This document shows, piece after piece, positions 35,534 to 42,365 of a stretch of DNA of 64,000 bases (position 1 is its first letter; each line of letters opens with the position of its first letter). Both the position numbers and the translations under genes were made by a program. The notes beneath the pieces were generated by a model. That model made no database searches. It had not been told where the DNA came from and saw only the letters and a list, made by a program, of their open reading frames with translations. The stretch is from JADLGL01 sp963823045 (lineage in GTDB: Bacteria > Pseudomonadota > Alphaproteobacteria > Rhizobiales > Kaistiaceae), in assembly GCA_963823045.1 (NCBI GenBank), contig CAWGKA010000008.1:62001-126000 (forward strand), given 5' to 3'.

Positions 35534-36654
35534 CGTGGCACCTGCCACAGGCTCGCGGTGCTGTCCGCCGCAGCGGTCGCAACCAGCGATCCGTCCGGCG
35601 AGAAGGCGATGTCCAGCAGCATCCCGAGATGGCCGCTGATCAGCGCGATCGGCTGACCCGTCGCCACGTCCCACAGCCGTCCCGTGAGATCGTCCGACGC
35701 CGTCGCCAGCATCGTGCCGTCGGGCGAGAAGATCACCTTCGACACCCAGTAGCCGTGGCCGGTGAGGACGTTCAGCTCTTGGCGCGTGGCAACATCCCAT
35801 ATCCGCGCCGTGCCGTCATTGGAGGCGGTCGCGATCAGCGTTCCGTCCGGCGAGAAGACAACGCTGCGGACTTCGCCGGTATGGCCCGTCAGCGTCGCCA
35901 GCAGGGCGCCCGTGGACGTGTCCCATATCTTCGCCGTGTGGTCGGCCGACCCGGTCACCAGAAGGCTGCTGTCGGGCGAAAAGGCTGCCGCAGTGACGAG
36001 GCTGTCGTGATGCAGCACGGCCAGCTGTTCCCCCGTCACCGGATCCCACAGACGGGCGGTATTGTCGTAGGACGTGGTCACCACCTTGGAACCGTCGGGC
36101 GAGAAGGAGGCACTCCACACCAACGCTCCGTGGCCGCGCAGCACATGCTTCTCTTCGCCCGTTTCGGCGTCCCAGATGCGCGCCGTACGGTCGAAGAGTG
36201 CGGCCACGATCAACTTGCCGTCCGGTGAGAAGGCCGCATTGTTGATGGCCTGGCCACGCCCGTTCGGCGTCAGCACTTCGATCATCTCCAACTGCTCGCC
36301 GGTGGCGGCGTCCCACAGGCGCACCGATCCGTCATTGGATGCGGTGAGCACGCGCGTGCCGTCAGGGGAGAAGACAGCGCTATTGACGACGCTCGTGTCG
36401 CCGGTGAGGACGATCACTGTTTGGCCGGTGGCAACGTCCCAGATGCGCGACGTGTGATCGTTGGAGGACGTCAGGACCCGGCTGCCGTCTGCGGAAAACA
36501 CAATTGTATTGACCGCGTCCTGATGACCGAACAGGAGCGCCGCTTCTTCCACGTGAGGAAGGTCTGACGTTTGTCCAAGGCCGCTGCTGGAAAGAAGCAA
36601 GGCCCCGACGAAAGCAAGGCCCGAGAATACTCCGCGGGCAGTCGGATTGGTCAT
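35530..36654 (-). CDS. Secreted WD40 beta-propeller protein 2
   Basis: 374 residues from ATG 36654, with AGGA 6 bases ahead. The frame runs open to 36972 but the added part is not protein-like. A signal peptide (SGLAFVGALLLSSSGLGQT) is followed by about eight WD40 repeats closing in RIWDVATGQT, RLWDAATGEQ, RIWDAETGEE, KIWDTSTGAL and RLWDVATGQP. It is a clear paralogue of the protein at 31072-32214 and is divergent from the first XoxF-like gene 583 bp away. Function unknown. Confidence 0.88.
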   Translation of the reverse strand: MTNPTARGVFSGLAFVGALLLSSSGLGQTSDLPHVEEAALLFGHQDAVNTIVFSADGSRVLTSSNDHTSRIWDVATGQTVIVLTGDTSVVNSAVFSPDGTRVLTASNDGSVRLWDAATGEQLEMIEVLTPNGRGQAINNAAFSPDGKLIVAALFDRTARIWDAETGEEKHVLRGHGALVWSASFSPDGSKVVTTSYDNTARLWDPVTGEQLAVLHHDSLVTAAAFSPDSSLLVTGSADHTAKIWDTSTGALLATLTGHTGEVRSVVFSPDGTLIATASNDGTARIWDVATRQELNVLTGHGYWVSKVIFSPDGTMLATASDDLTGRLWDVATGQPIALISGHLGMLLDIAFSPDGSLVATAAADSTASLWQVPR

Positions 36655-37237
36655 GCCGTTCCTCCCAGGAACGCCCTTTCGCAAGCGATGGACGTTTGTC
36701 TTGTGTTGCTCGTCAATATCCCATGAACGCGCTTTGCCATCAATTGAGCTTTCGGTGATGCCGGCCCGCTGATCGGCAGGCATTTGACCTCGGCAAGACT
36801 TGCCCTTCAGCGGGACGCGTCCGCCGAGCGATGCTCGGGCCAATGAGCGTAACGGGCCTCGAAACCGAGCATTGCCGGGCCGGAATCCGGCCCCGCGGGC
36901 CGCCGTCCTCTCCAGACTTGGCCCCTTCCAAGCAGTCAATTTCATTCTTCTTCGGGGTAGACGCGGCTTCAAATATCACTATGGTCATAGGCCTTAGCGA
37001 TTAGTTGAATTTGGGCCGTCACATAGACGGCCTTGCGTATAAAATGGGCATCTTGGCTACAGCCAGGATATCCGATAAGCACCGGGGAGGACTTCGCTAC
37101 CAAACAATACCTTTTGATGACCTTTGCGCTGATATCGCGCCAAGTTGCCCTTTGGGGCGACGCCGGTATTTGCGTTCCTATCCTGCAAGACAGGGTGAAA
37201 CACGAGTCCCGTCACACGGGGCCGAAGGAGGGAATAA
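36655..37237. other. 583 bp intergenic region upstream of XoxF-like copy 1
   Basis: Divergent control region between the WD40 gene and copy 1. It holds a perfect hairpin GGCCGTC-ACATA-GACGGCC at 37014-37032 and the inverted repeat at 37208-37220 described separately. Short frames starting at 37005 and 37033 run into the copy 1 start and show no family resemblance. The last 250 bp are less GC-rich than the genes. Confidence 0.5.
37208..37220. promoter_or_regulatory. Inverted repeat in the leader of XoxF-like copy 1
   Basis: CCCGT-CAC-ACGGG, centred about 24 bases before the ATG and followed by GCCGAAGGAGGG, the Shine-Dalgarno. Copy 3 has the same core CCGTCA-ACGG at the same place (42332-42348). 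It may be an RNA hairpin controlling translation or an operator. Confidence 0.5.
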
Positions 37238-39187
37238 ATGACTAGGAACACTATGCTGAGGGCGACCGCTTCCACGGTCGCGTTGGCGGCTGGCTGTGGC
37301 TTGGCCACGTCGGCTTTCGCCAACCAGGACGTCATGGATCACATCGCTGCCGGCGATGTCGTTCAGCCGAACATCACCTATGACGGCCACAACTTCTCAT
37401 CGTTCGATCAGATCAATCTGTCGAACGTCGCTGACCTGACCGTCGCTTGGACGCTGCAGCTCGGCGTTCTCGACCAGTACGAGGCCTCGCCTCTGGTCGT
37501 CGGCAACACGATGTACATCGTCTCGCCGGTGAACCAGTCGGAAGGCTCCGGTCAGGCTCCGAACGAGGTTCTGGCTATCGACCTCAACGACAACGGCAAG
37601 ATCCTTTGGGAGTTCCGTCCGGACGTCGACCGCGAGCATGGCCTTCAGGCCTGCTGCGGCGCCCAGACCCGTGGCCTTCAGTACGCCGAAGGCAACATCT
37701 ACTTCCACACCATCGACGGTCAGGTGTTCGCGCTCGACGGCGAGACCGGCGAGGCGCTGTGGCGCTCCGTCGGTGCAGACGTCTCCATCCGCGAGCATAC
37801 GCCGGGCAACGGCATCGTCATCGGTGACCTCTACATCATCGGCATCGAGGGTGGTGAGTGGGGCGTCCGCGGCCATGTCTCGGCCTTCGACATCCACACC
37901 GGCCAGACCCAATGGGTCATGTACAACATGGGTCCGGACAACGAAGTCGGCATCGGTCCGCGCTTCAACCCGTATTACGACGACGACAAGAAGGGCTCGC
38001 TCAGCACTTGGTATGGCAACTCCTGGCGTCGTGGCGGCGGCACGGTTTGGGGCTACTTCACCTACGATGCGCCTTCGAACCAGTTCTTCTACTCGACCGG
38101 CAACTGCGGTCCGTGGAACCCGGACTATCGTCGTGAGTGGGGCGTTCTCGACCTCGACGCCAACAATGGCGTCCAGTCGTACAAGAACAACTGGTGCGCC
38201 TCCATGATGTCCCGTGACGCCACCACCGGTGAGCTGATCTGGGCCTACAACATGACGCCGCAGGATGAGTGGGACTATGACGAGCCGCTGAACACGCCGC
38301 TCGTTGATGTCGACATGAACGGTGACGGCTCCGTCGAGCACACCGCCATGAAGGCGGCTCGTATCGGCTACTTCTACGTTTGGGACCGGGCCGACGGCCA
38401 GCTCCTCAACGACCCGTGGCCGTTCGTCTACGTCAACTTCATGTCCGGCGTGAACCTCGAGACCGGTCGTCCGATCTACAACATCGAGACGCAGGAATTC
38501 ACCAGCGCTGCCGATCGTGCCAACTACACCACCGGTCAGGACATCTTCACCGACGAGCAGCGGGCTGACCCGGACTTCACCGGTACTGAAGTCTATGTCT
38601 GTCCGTTCATTCAGGCCCGCAACTGGCAGAATGAGTCCTATTCTGACCAGACCGGCCTGTACTATGTCGCGACCACCTCGGGCTGCGGCGGCCTCCGTGC
38701 TGTCGAAGGCGAGTATGTCGCTGGTGAAGGCTACATCCTCCAGGCGTTCAACCCGTTCGGCCCGATCTATGGTCCGTTCGGTGTCAATGGCGAGGAAGAC
38801 CCCGGCTACGTCGCCAGCCTGCAGGCTCTCGACCCGGTCGCGGGCGAGCGCGCCTGGATGGTGCCGTTCACACAGGGCAACAACACCCCGGTCTTCTCGA
38901 CCGCCGGTGGCCTGGTGTTCCAGGGCGGCTCGAACGACGGTGCGATGCACGCCTACAACGCGGAGACCGGCGAGCCGGTGTGGTCGTTCCCGACGGGTTC
39001 GCAGTTCAACCAATCGGCAATCGCCTACATGCATGATGGCAAGCAGTACATCGCCATCATCGCGTCGGGCGCGAACACCGGCCAGGTCAACGTCACCGAC
39101 ACCGCGATCGATGCAGATCGCTATCGCCGCGCGGGTTCGACCCTGTACGTCTTCGCTCTGCCGGACGCTGTTGCCGGCGGCATGTAA
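37238..39187 (+). CDS. XoxF-like PQQ-dependent alcohol (methanol) dehydrogenase, copy 1
   Basis: 649 residues with a signal peptide cut after TSAFA (residue 28); periplasmic. An eight-bladed PQQ propeller. Seen residues: the vicinal disulfide Cys139-Cys140 (ACCG), metal ligand Glu207 in GGEWGVRG, Asn289 in TGNCGPWN, the catalytic Asp346 and the extra Asp348 in WDYDE, and the Arg of WDRADG. The DYD pair marks lanthanide-dependent XoxF-type enzymes; calcium MxaF has Ala at the second place. Electrons would pass to a c-type cytochrome such as that at 44665. The Shine-Dalgarno AAGGAGGG is strong. Two hairpins follow the stop. No mxaG, xoxJ or pqq gene is adjacent. Confidence 0.88.
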   Translation: MTRNTMLRATASTVALAAGCGLATSAFANQDVMDHIAAGDVVQPNITYDGHNFSSFDQINLSNVADLTVAWTLQLGVLDQYEASPLVVGNTMYIVSPVNQSEGSGQAPNEVLAIDLNDNGKILWEFRPDVDREHGLQACCGAQTRGLQYAEGNIYFHTIDGQVFALDGETGEALWRSVGADVSIREHTPGNGIVIGDLYIIGIEGGEWGVRGHVSAFDIHTGQTQWVMYNMGPDNEVGIGPRFNPYYDDDKKGSLSTWYGNSWRRGGGTVWGYFTYDAPSNQFFYSTGNCGPWNPDYRREWGVLDLDANNGVQSYKNNWCASMMSRDATTGELIWAYNMTPQDEWDYDEPLNTPLVDVDMNGDGSVEHTAMKAARIGYFYVWDRADGQLLNDPWPFVYVNFMSGVNLETGRPIYNIETQEFTSAADRANYTTGQDIFTDEQRADPDFTGTEVYVCPFIQARNWQNESYSDQTGLYYVATTSGCGGLRAVEGEYVAGEGYILQAFNPFGPIYGPFGVNGEEDPGYVASLQALDPVAGERAWMVPFTQGNNTPVFSTAGGLVFQGGSNDGAMHAYNAETGEPVWSFPTGSQFNQSAIAYMHDGKQYIAIIASGANTGQVNVTDTAIDADRYRRAGSTLYVFALPDAVAGGM

Positions 39188-39208
39188 GCCCTCTGCACGA
39201 AACACGGG

Positions 39209-39228
39209 CCCCGGCGCACGCGCCGGGG
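39209..39228 (+). terminator. Hairpin after XoxF-like copy 1
   Basis: CCCCGGCGC-AC-GCGCCGGGG, a perfect 9 bp stem with a 2-base spacing (a real loop would open one or two pairs). It begins 22 bp after the stop and precedes the T-run terminator at 39243; it probably protects the 3' end of the mRNA. Confidence 0.6.
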
Positions 39229-39242
39229 TTCTCTCCTGGAAA

Positions 39243-39268
39243 GGGACGGCTCGGCCGTCCCTTTTTTT
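39243..39268 (+). terminator. Rho-independent terminator of XoxF-like copy 1
   Basis: GGGACGGC-TCG-GCCGTCCC followed by seven T. An ideal intrinsic terminator, 56 bp after the stop. Confidence 0.92.
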
Positions 39269-39673
39269 AGTGCTCGCCCGCGCCGCATCAGAGCGCCCCT
39301 CCCAGACCCGACAACGATCCCGCGCGCCCTCCCCCTCGGTGGCTCATCTCTCACAATGAAAATGCAATGCAAGCTTGATCTTTGGACCCGGAATACCCGC
39401 CCAAGACCGACCTCCTGGCCTTCCCTCTCTATTCGCTATCGCTTGGAAAGTTAAAGCGTTCTACGGCAACGGACCCGGAGAAAAACATGCGGATTCCTGG
39501 CGAAGAATTACACGCAAATAAAAAGGATGTATTCGTAACATCTCGTGCTATGATATCAGCGCGCGTCCGTCTTGCGCTGGCTACGTGGTACGGACGAGGG
39601 CCTGCTTTGAGGAGAGCCGGCTTGGCTCCGTTGTCCCATCCTTGGGTGACGGGGTCCGCCCTAAAGACAACAT

Positions 39674-39703
39674 CGGTCCACTCGGACCGCGCAGAGGGAG
39701 GGA
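39674..39703 (+). promoter_or_regulatory. Orphan xoxF-like leader element (inverted repeat plus GGGAGGG)
   Basis: CGGTCC-ACTC-GGACCG followed by CGCAGAGGGAGGG has the same layout as the leaders of copies 1 and 3, but no ATG follows. It may be a relic of a lost gene start or a regulatory hairpin. Confidence 0.35.
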
Positions 39704-39732
39704 AAACTGCGCTCACCAGGAAAAATACCGTA

Positions 39733-39837
39733 GTATCAGTTAGTTACTGATACGCAGAGCAACCGCCCATCACGCAGAGACGCGAGTCTCGGCGCGGAGT
39801 CGGCTGCTCCGATTAACGCCGGTCTGTGGAGACCGGC
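39733..39837 (+). promoter_or_regulatory. Two perfect hairpins in the long leader of XoxF-like copy 2
   Basis: GTATCAGT-TAGTT-ACTGATAC (39733-39753) and GCCGGTCT-GTGG-AGACCGGC (39818-39837), 147-251 bases ahead of the start. They could belong to a structured 5' UTR, a small RNA or an attenuator. I recognise no known riboswitch class. Confidence 0.4.
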
Positions 39838-39983
39838 GAACGGTGTCCTGCGTCCCGCGCCGGCGATCCCTTCGAAGAACAGGAGGTGCGAAGGCTAGGA
39901 ATCGTTACTTCTAAAAGTACTTATTCCTACTTGTTCACAATATCTGCGCTTCTCGCGACAAGTGGAGGCGCAAGGGAGGGAAT

Positions 39984-41918
39984 ATGAAACGGAATTTTTT
40001 GAAGGCGACTGCCTCTGCTGTCGCGCTGACCGCCGGTTGTGGCCTTGCCACCTCGGCGCTCGCCAACCAGGACGTCATGGACCACATCGCAGCGGGCGAT
40101 GTCGTGACGCCGAACTACACCTATAACGGCCACAACTTCTCGCCGCTCGACCAGATCAATCTGTCGAACGTCGCAGACCTGACGGTCGCCTGGACATTGC
40201 AGCTGGGCGTGCTCGATCAGTATGAGGCCTCGCCGCTGGTCGTTGGGGACACGATGTATATCGTATCGCCGGTCAACCAGTCGGAGGGCTCGGGTCAGGC
40301 CCCGAACGAACTCCTCGCACTCGATCTCAACAACAACGGTCGGATCTTGTGGGAGTTCCGTCCGGACGTTGACCGCGAGCATGGTCTTCAGGCCTGCTGC
40401 GGCGCGCAGACCCGTGGTCTGCAATATGCTGAGGGCAATATCTACTTCCACACCGTCGACGGTCAGGTGTTCGCAATTGACGGCGCCACCGGTGAAGCGC
40501 TGTGGCGGTCGGTCGGCGCCGACGTCACCATCCGCGAAGAGACGGCCGGCAACGGCATCATCGTCGGCGACCTCTACATTATCGGCAACGAGGGTGGCGA
40601 GTACGGCGTCCGCGGTAAGGTTCAGGCCTTCGACATCCACACCGGCCAGACCCAGTGGGTCATGTACTCGATGGGCCCGGACAACGAAGTCGGCATCGGC
40701 CCGCGCTTCAACCCCTACTACGACGATGACAAGCAGGGTTCGCTCGCGACATGGTTCGGCGATTCCTGGCGCCACGGCGGCGGCACGGTTTGGGGCTACT
40801 TCACCTATGATCCCGACCTCAACATCTTCTACTACTCGACCGGCAACTGCGGTCCGTGGAACCCGGACTATCGCCGTGAGTGGGGTGTCATCAATCTCGA
40901 CGCAAATGGCGGCCTGATCGACTACCGCAACAACTGGTGCGCCTCGCAGATGGCTCGCGACGGCACGACCGGTGAGCTCATTTGGGCCTACAACATCACC
41001 CCGGCCGATCCGTGGGACATCGACGAGCCGATCAACACGCCGCTGGTCGATCTCGACCTCAATGGCGACGGCACTGTCGAACATGCGGCCATGAAGGCCG
41101 CGCGCTCCGGTCGTCTTTATCTTTGGGATCGCACCGACGGGCAGCTTCTCGCTCAGCCTTGGCCATTCGTCTACACAAACGCCATCACCGGCGTCGACAT
41201 GGCGACGGGCCGCGCCCTCTACGACATCGATGTGTGGGCGTTCACTAATGTCGAGGATCGCCGCCGCTACACGGACTATGACCTGCCGGGGGCGGATCAG
41301 CGAGACGACTATACCGGTACCGAGATCCTCGCCTGCCCGGGCAACTCGGCCCGTAACTGGGAGAATGACACATTCTCCGACCAGACCGGCCTCTTCTACG
41401 TCTCGACCGACAACACCTGCTTCACGCAGGTCGTGTTCGAGGGTGAATATGTCGCCGGCGAGGGCTACACGCTGCGTCGCAGCGCCGGCGCCGTTCCTGG
41501 CGGCAACAGCCGTGCGCTCGATGGCACGGTCACCGACATCAACGGTCAGCTGATGGCCATGGATCCGGTTGCCGGCAACATCGTGTGGCAGGTTCCGTTC
41601 CCGGTCAGCTCGCGCGTTCCGGTCTCCAGCACCGCTGGCGGCCTGGTGCTCCAGGGCAATCCGTATGACGGCACTGTCGACATCTACAACGCGATGACTG
41701 GCGACCTCGCCTGGTCGTTCCAGATCGGCACCGAAGTGCACGCTTCGCCGATCACCTACATGCACGACGGCAAGCAGTACATTGCGATCCTCGCCAGCGA
41801 TTCCAACACTGGCCAGGTCAATGTGGGCGACGACGCCAACGATGCCGATCGCTACCACCGCGCCGGCACGACCCTCTATATCTTCGCGCTGCCCGAGGCT
41901 GTCGCAGGCGGCATGTAG
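39984..41918 (+). CDS. XoxF-like PQQ-dependent alcohol dehydrogenase, copy 2 (divergent)
   Basis: 644 residues, with the signal peptide ending in TSALA. It keeps the vicinal ACCG cysteines, metal ligand Glu206 (GGEYGVRG), the TGNCGPWN Asn, catalytic Asp345 and the lanthanide-type Asp347, but the middle residue is Ile (WDIDE) rather than Tyr. From about residue 390 on it diverges strongly from copies 1 and 3 (CPGNSARNWENDTFSDQTGL in place of CPFIQARNWQNESYSDQTGL, a different loop after GEGYTLRR). Shine-Dalgarno AAGGGAGGG at 39972-39980. It is likely a paralogue with another substrate range or expression pattern. A hairpin follows the stop. Confidence 0.88.
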   Translation: MKRNFLKATASAVALTAGCGLATSALANQDVMDHIAAGDVVTPNYTYNGHNFSPLDQINLSNVADLTVAWTLQLGVLDQYEASPLVVGDTMYIVSPVNQSEGSGQAPNELLALDLNNNGRILWEFRPDVDREHGLQACCGAQTRGLQYAEGNIYFHTVDGQVFAIDGATGEALWRSVGADVTIREETAGNGIIVGDLYIIGNEGGEYGVRGKVQAFDIHTGQTQWVMYSMGPDNEVGIGPRFNPYYDDDKQGSLATWFGDSWRHGGGTVWGYFTYDPDLNIFYYSTGNCGPWNPDYRREWGVINLDANGGLIDYRNNWCASQMARDGTTGELIWAYNITPADPWDIDEPINTPLVDLDLNGDGTVEHAAMKAARSGRLYLWDRTDGQLLAQPWPFVYTNAITGVDMATGRALYDIDVWAFTNVEDRRRYTDYDLPGADQRDDYTGTEILACPGNSARNWENDTFSDQTGLFYVSTDNTCFTQVVFEGEYVAGEGYTLRRSAGAVPGGNSRALDGTVTDINGQLMAMDPVAGNIVWQVPFPVSSRVPVSSTAGGLVLQGNPYDGTVDIYNAMTGDLAWSFQIGTEVHASPITYMHDGKQYIAILASDSNTGQVNVGDDANDADRYHRAGTTLYIFALPEAVAGGM

Positions 41919-41971
41919 CAACAGTCATTCGGGCATCCGGCGTTCACCGGGCTCGAAGGCTCACGACATGA

Positions 41972-41992
41972 GGGAGGGGCTCTGCCCCTCCC
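41972..41992 (+). terminator. Hairpin terminator after XoxF-like copy 2
   Basis: GGGAGGGGC-TCT-GCCCCTCCC, a perfect 9 bp stem, 54 bp after the stop; only two T follow, so termination may be partial. Confidence 0.65.
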
Positions 41993-42331
41993 TTCGCACA
42001 TCTAGGCAAGGTGGATCGGCAGTCAGAGCCGCCAGGAATCTCCAGTTCTTCCCCAAGAAACACGAGCAACGCCCACTGGTCTGGACCTCATGGCAGATAA
42101 TGCTATGGTTAGGTCGCTAGCGATTGCGTTGAACTCCCGCTGCCGATAAGGCGGACAATGTATAACTCGGAAAGTCACATTTTAATGTGTCAATCCGACG
42201 AAGACAGAGGGGTATCTTGCCATCGAATATTCCTGACAGAACCTAACTAAATCCATCACCGAAGCGCGTGCCTTTCGCATGTGCTCCAGTGACCTGACTG
42301 CAATAGCCTCGCACAAGATCGAGGTAAAATA

Positions 42332-42348
42332 GTTCCGTCATACGGAAC
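42332..42348. promoter_or_regulatory. Inverted repeat in the leader of XoxF-like copy 3
   Basis: GTTCCGT-CAT-ACGGAAC, perfect 7 bp arms, followed by GCAAGGAGGGAC and the ATG at 42366. It shares its core and place with the repeat before copy 1, while the sequence further upstream is not similar, so the element seems selected. Confidence 0.55.
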
Positions 42349-42365
42349 GCAAGGAGGGACTATCA

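Larger units (their letters stand above)
39188..39983. other. 796 bp intergenic region between XoxF-like copies 1 and 2, with a structured leader
   Basis: After the copy 1 terminators the region holds four perfect inverted repeats before copy 2: CGGTCC-ACTC-GGACCG (39674-39689), GTATCAGT-TAGTT-ACTGATAC (39733-39753), GCCGGTCT-GTGG-AGACCGGC (39818-39837) and ACTTGT...ACAAGT (39929-39963). The first is followed by GCAGAGGGAGGG, like a xoxF leader without a start codon. A 122-codon frame at 39382-39750 begins with TTG and resembles nothing I know; I do not call it a gene. Confidence 0.5.
41919..42365. other. 447 bp intergenic region upstream of XoxF-like copy 3
   Basis: Contains the copy 2 hairpin, an AT-rich inverted repeat CACATT-TT-AATGTG at 42176-42189 and the leader repeat at 42332-42348. 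From about 42100 the sequence is clearly AT-richer than the genes, as expected of a promoter region. No ORF of note. Confidence 0.5.

Noticed and set aside
37397..39205. 602-codon open frame antisense to XoxF-like copy 1 (similar ones antisense to copies 2 and 3)
   Set aside because: Mirror frame of a GC-rich gene; present in all three copies only because the sense strands are similar; no family resemblance.
39382..39750. Possible 122-codon gene upstream of XoxF-like copy 2
   Set aside because: TTG start without a Shine-Dalgarno, no family, and it overlaps two perfect hairpins better explained as leader structure.
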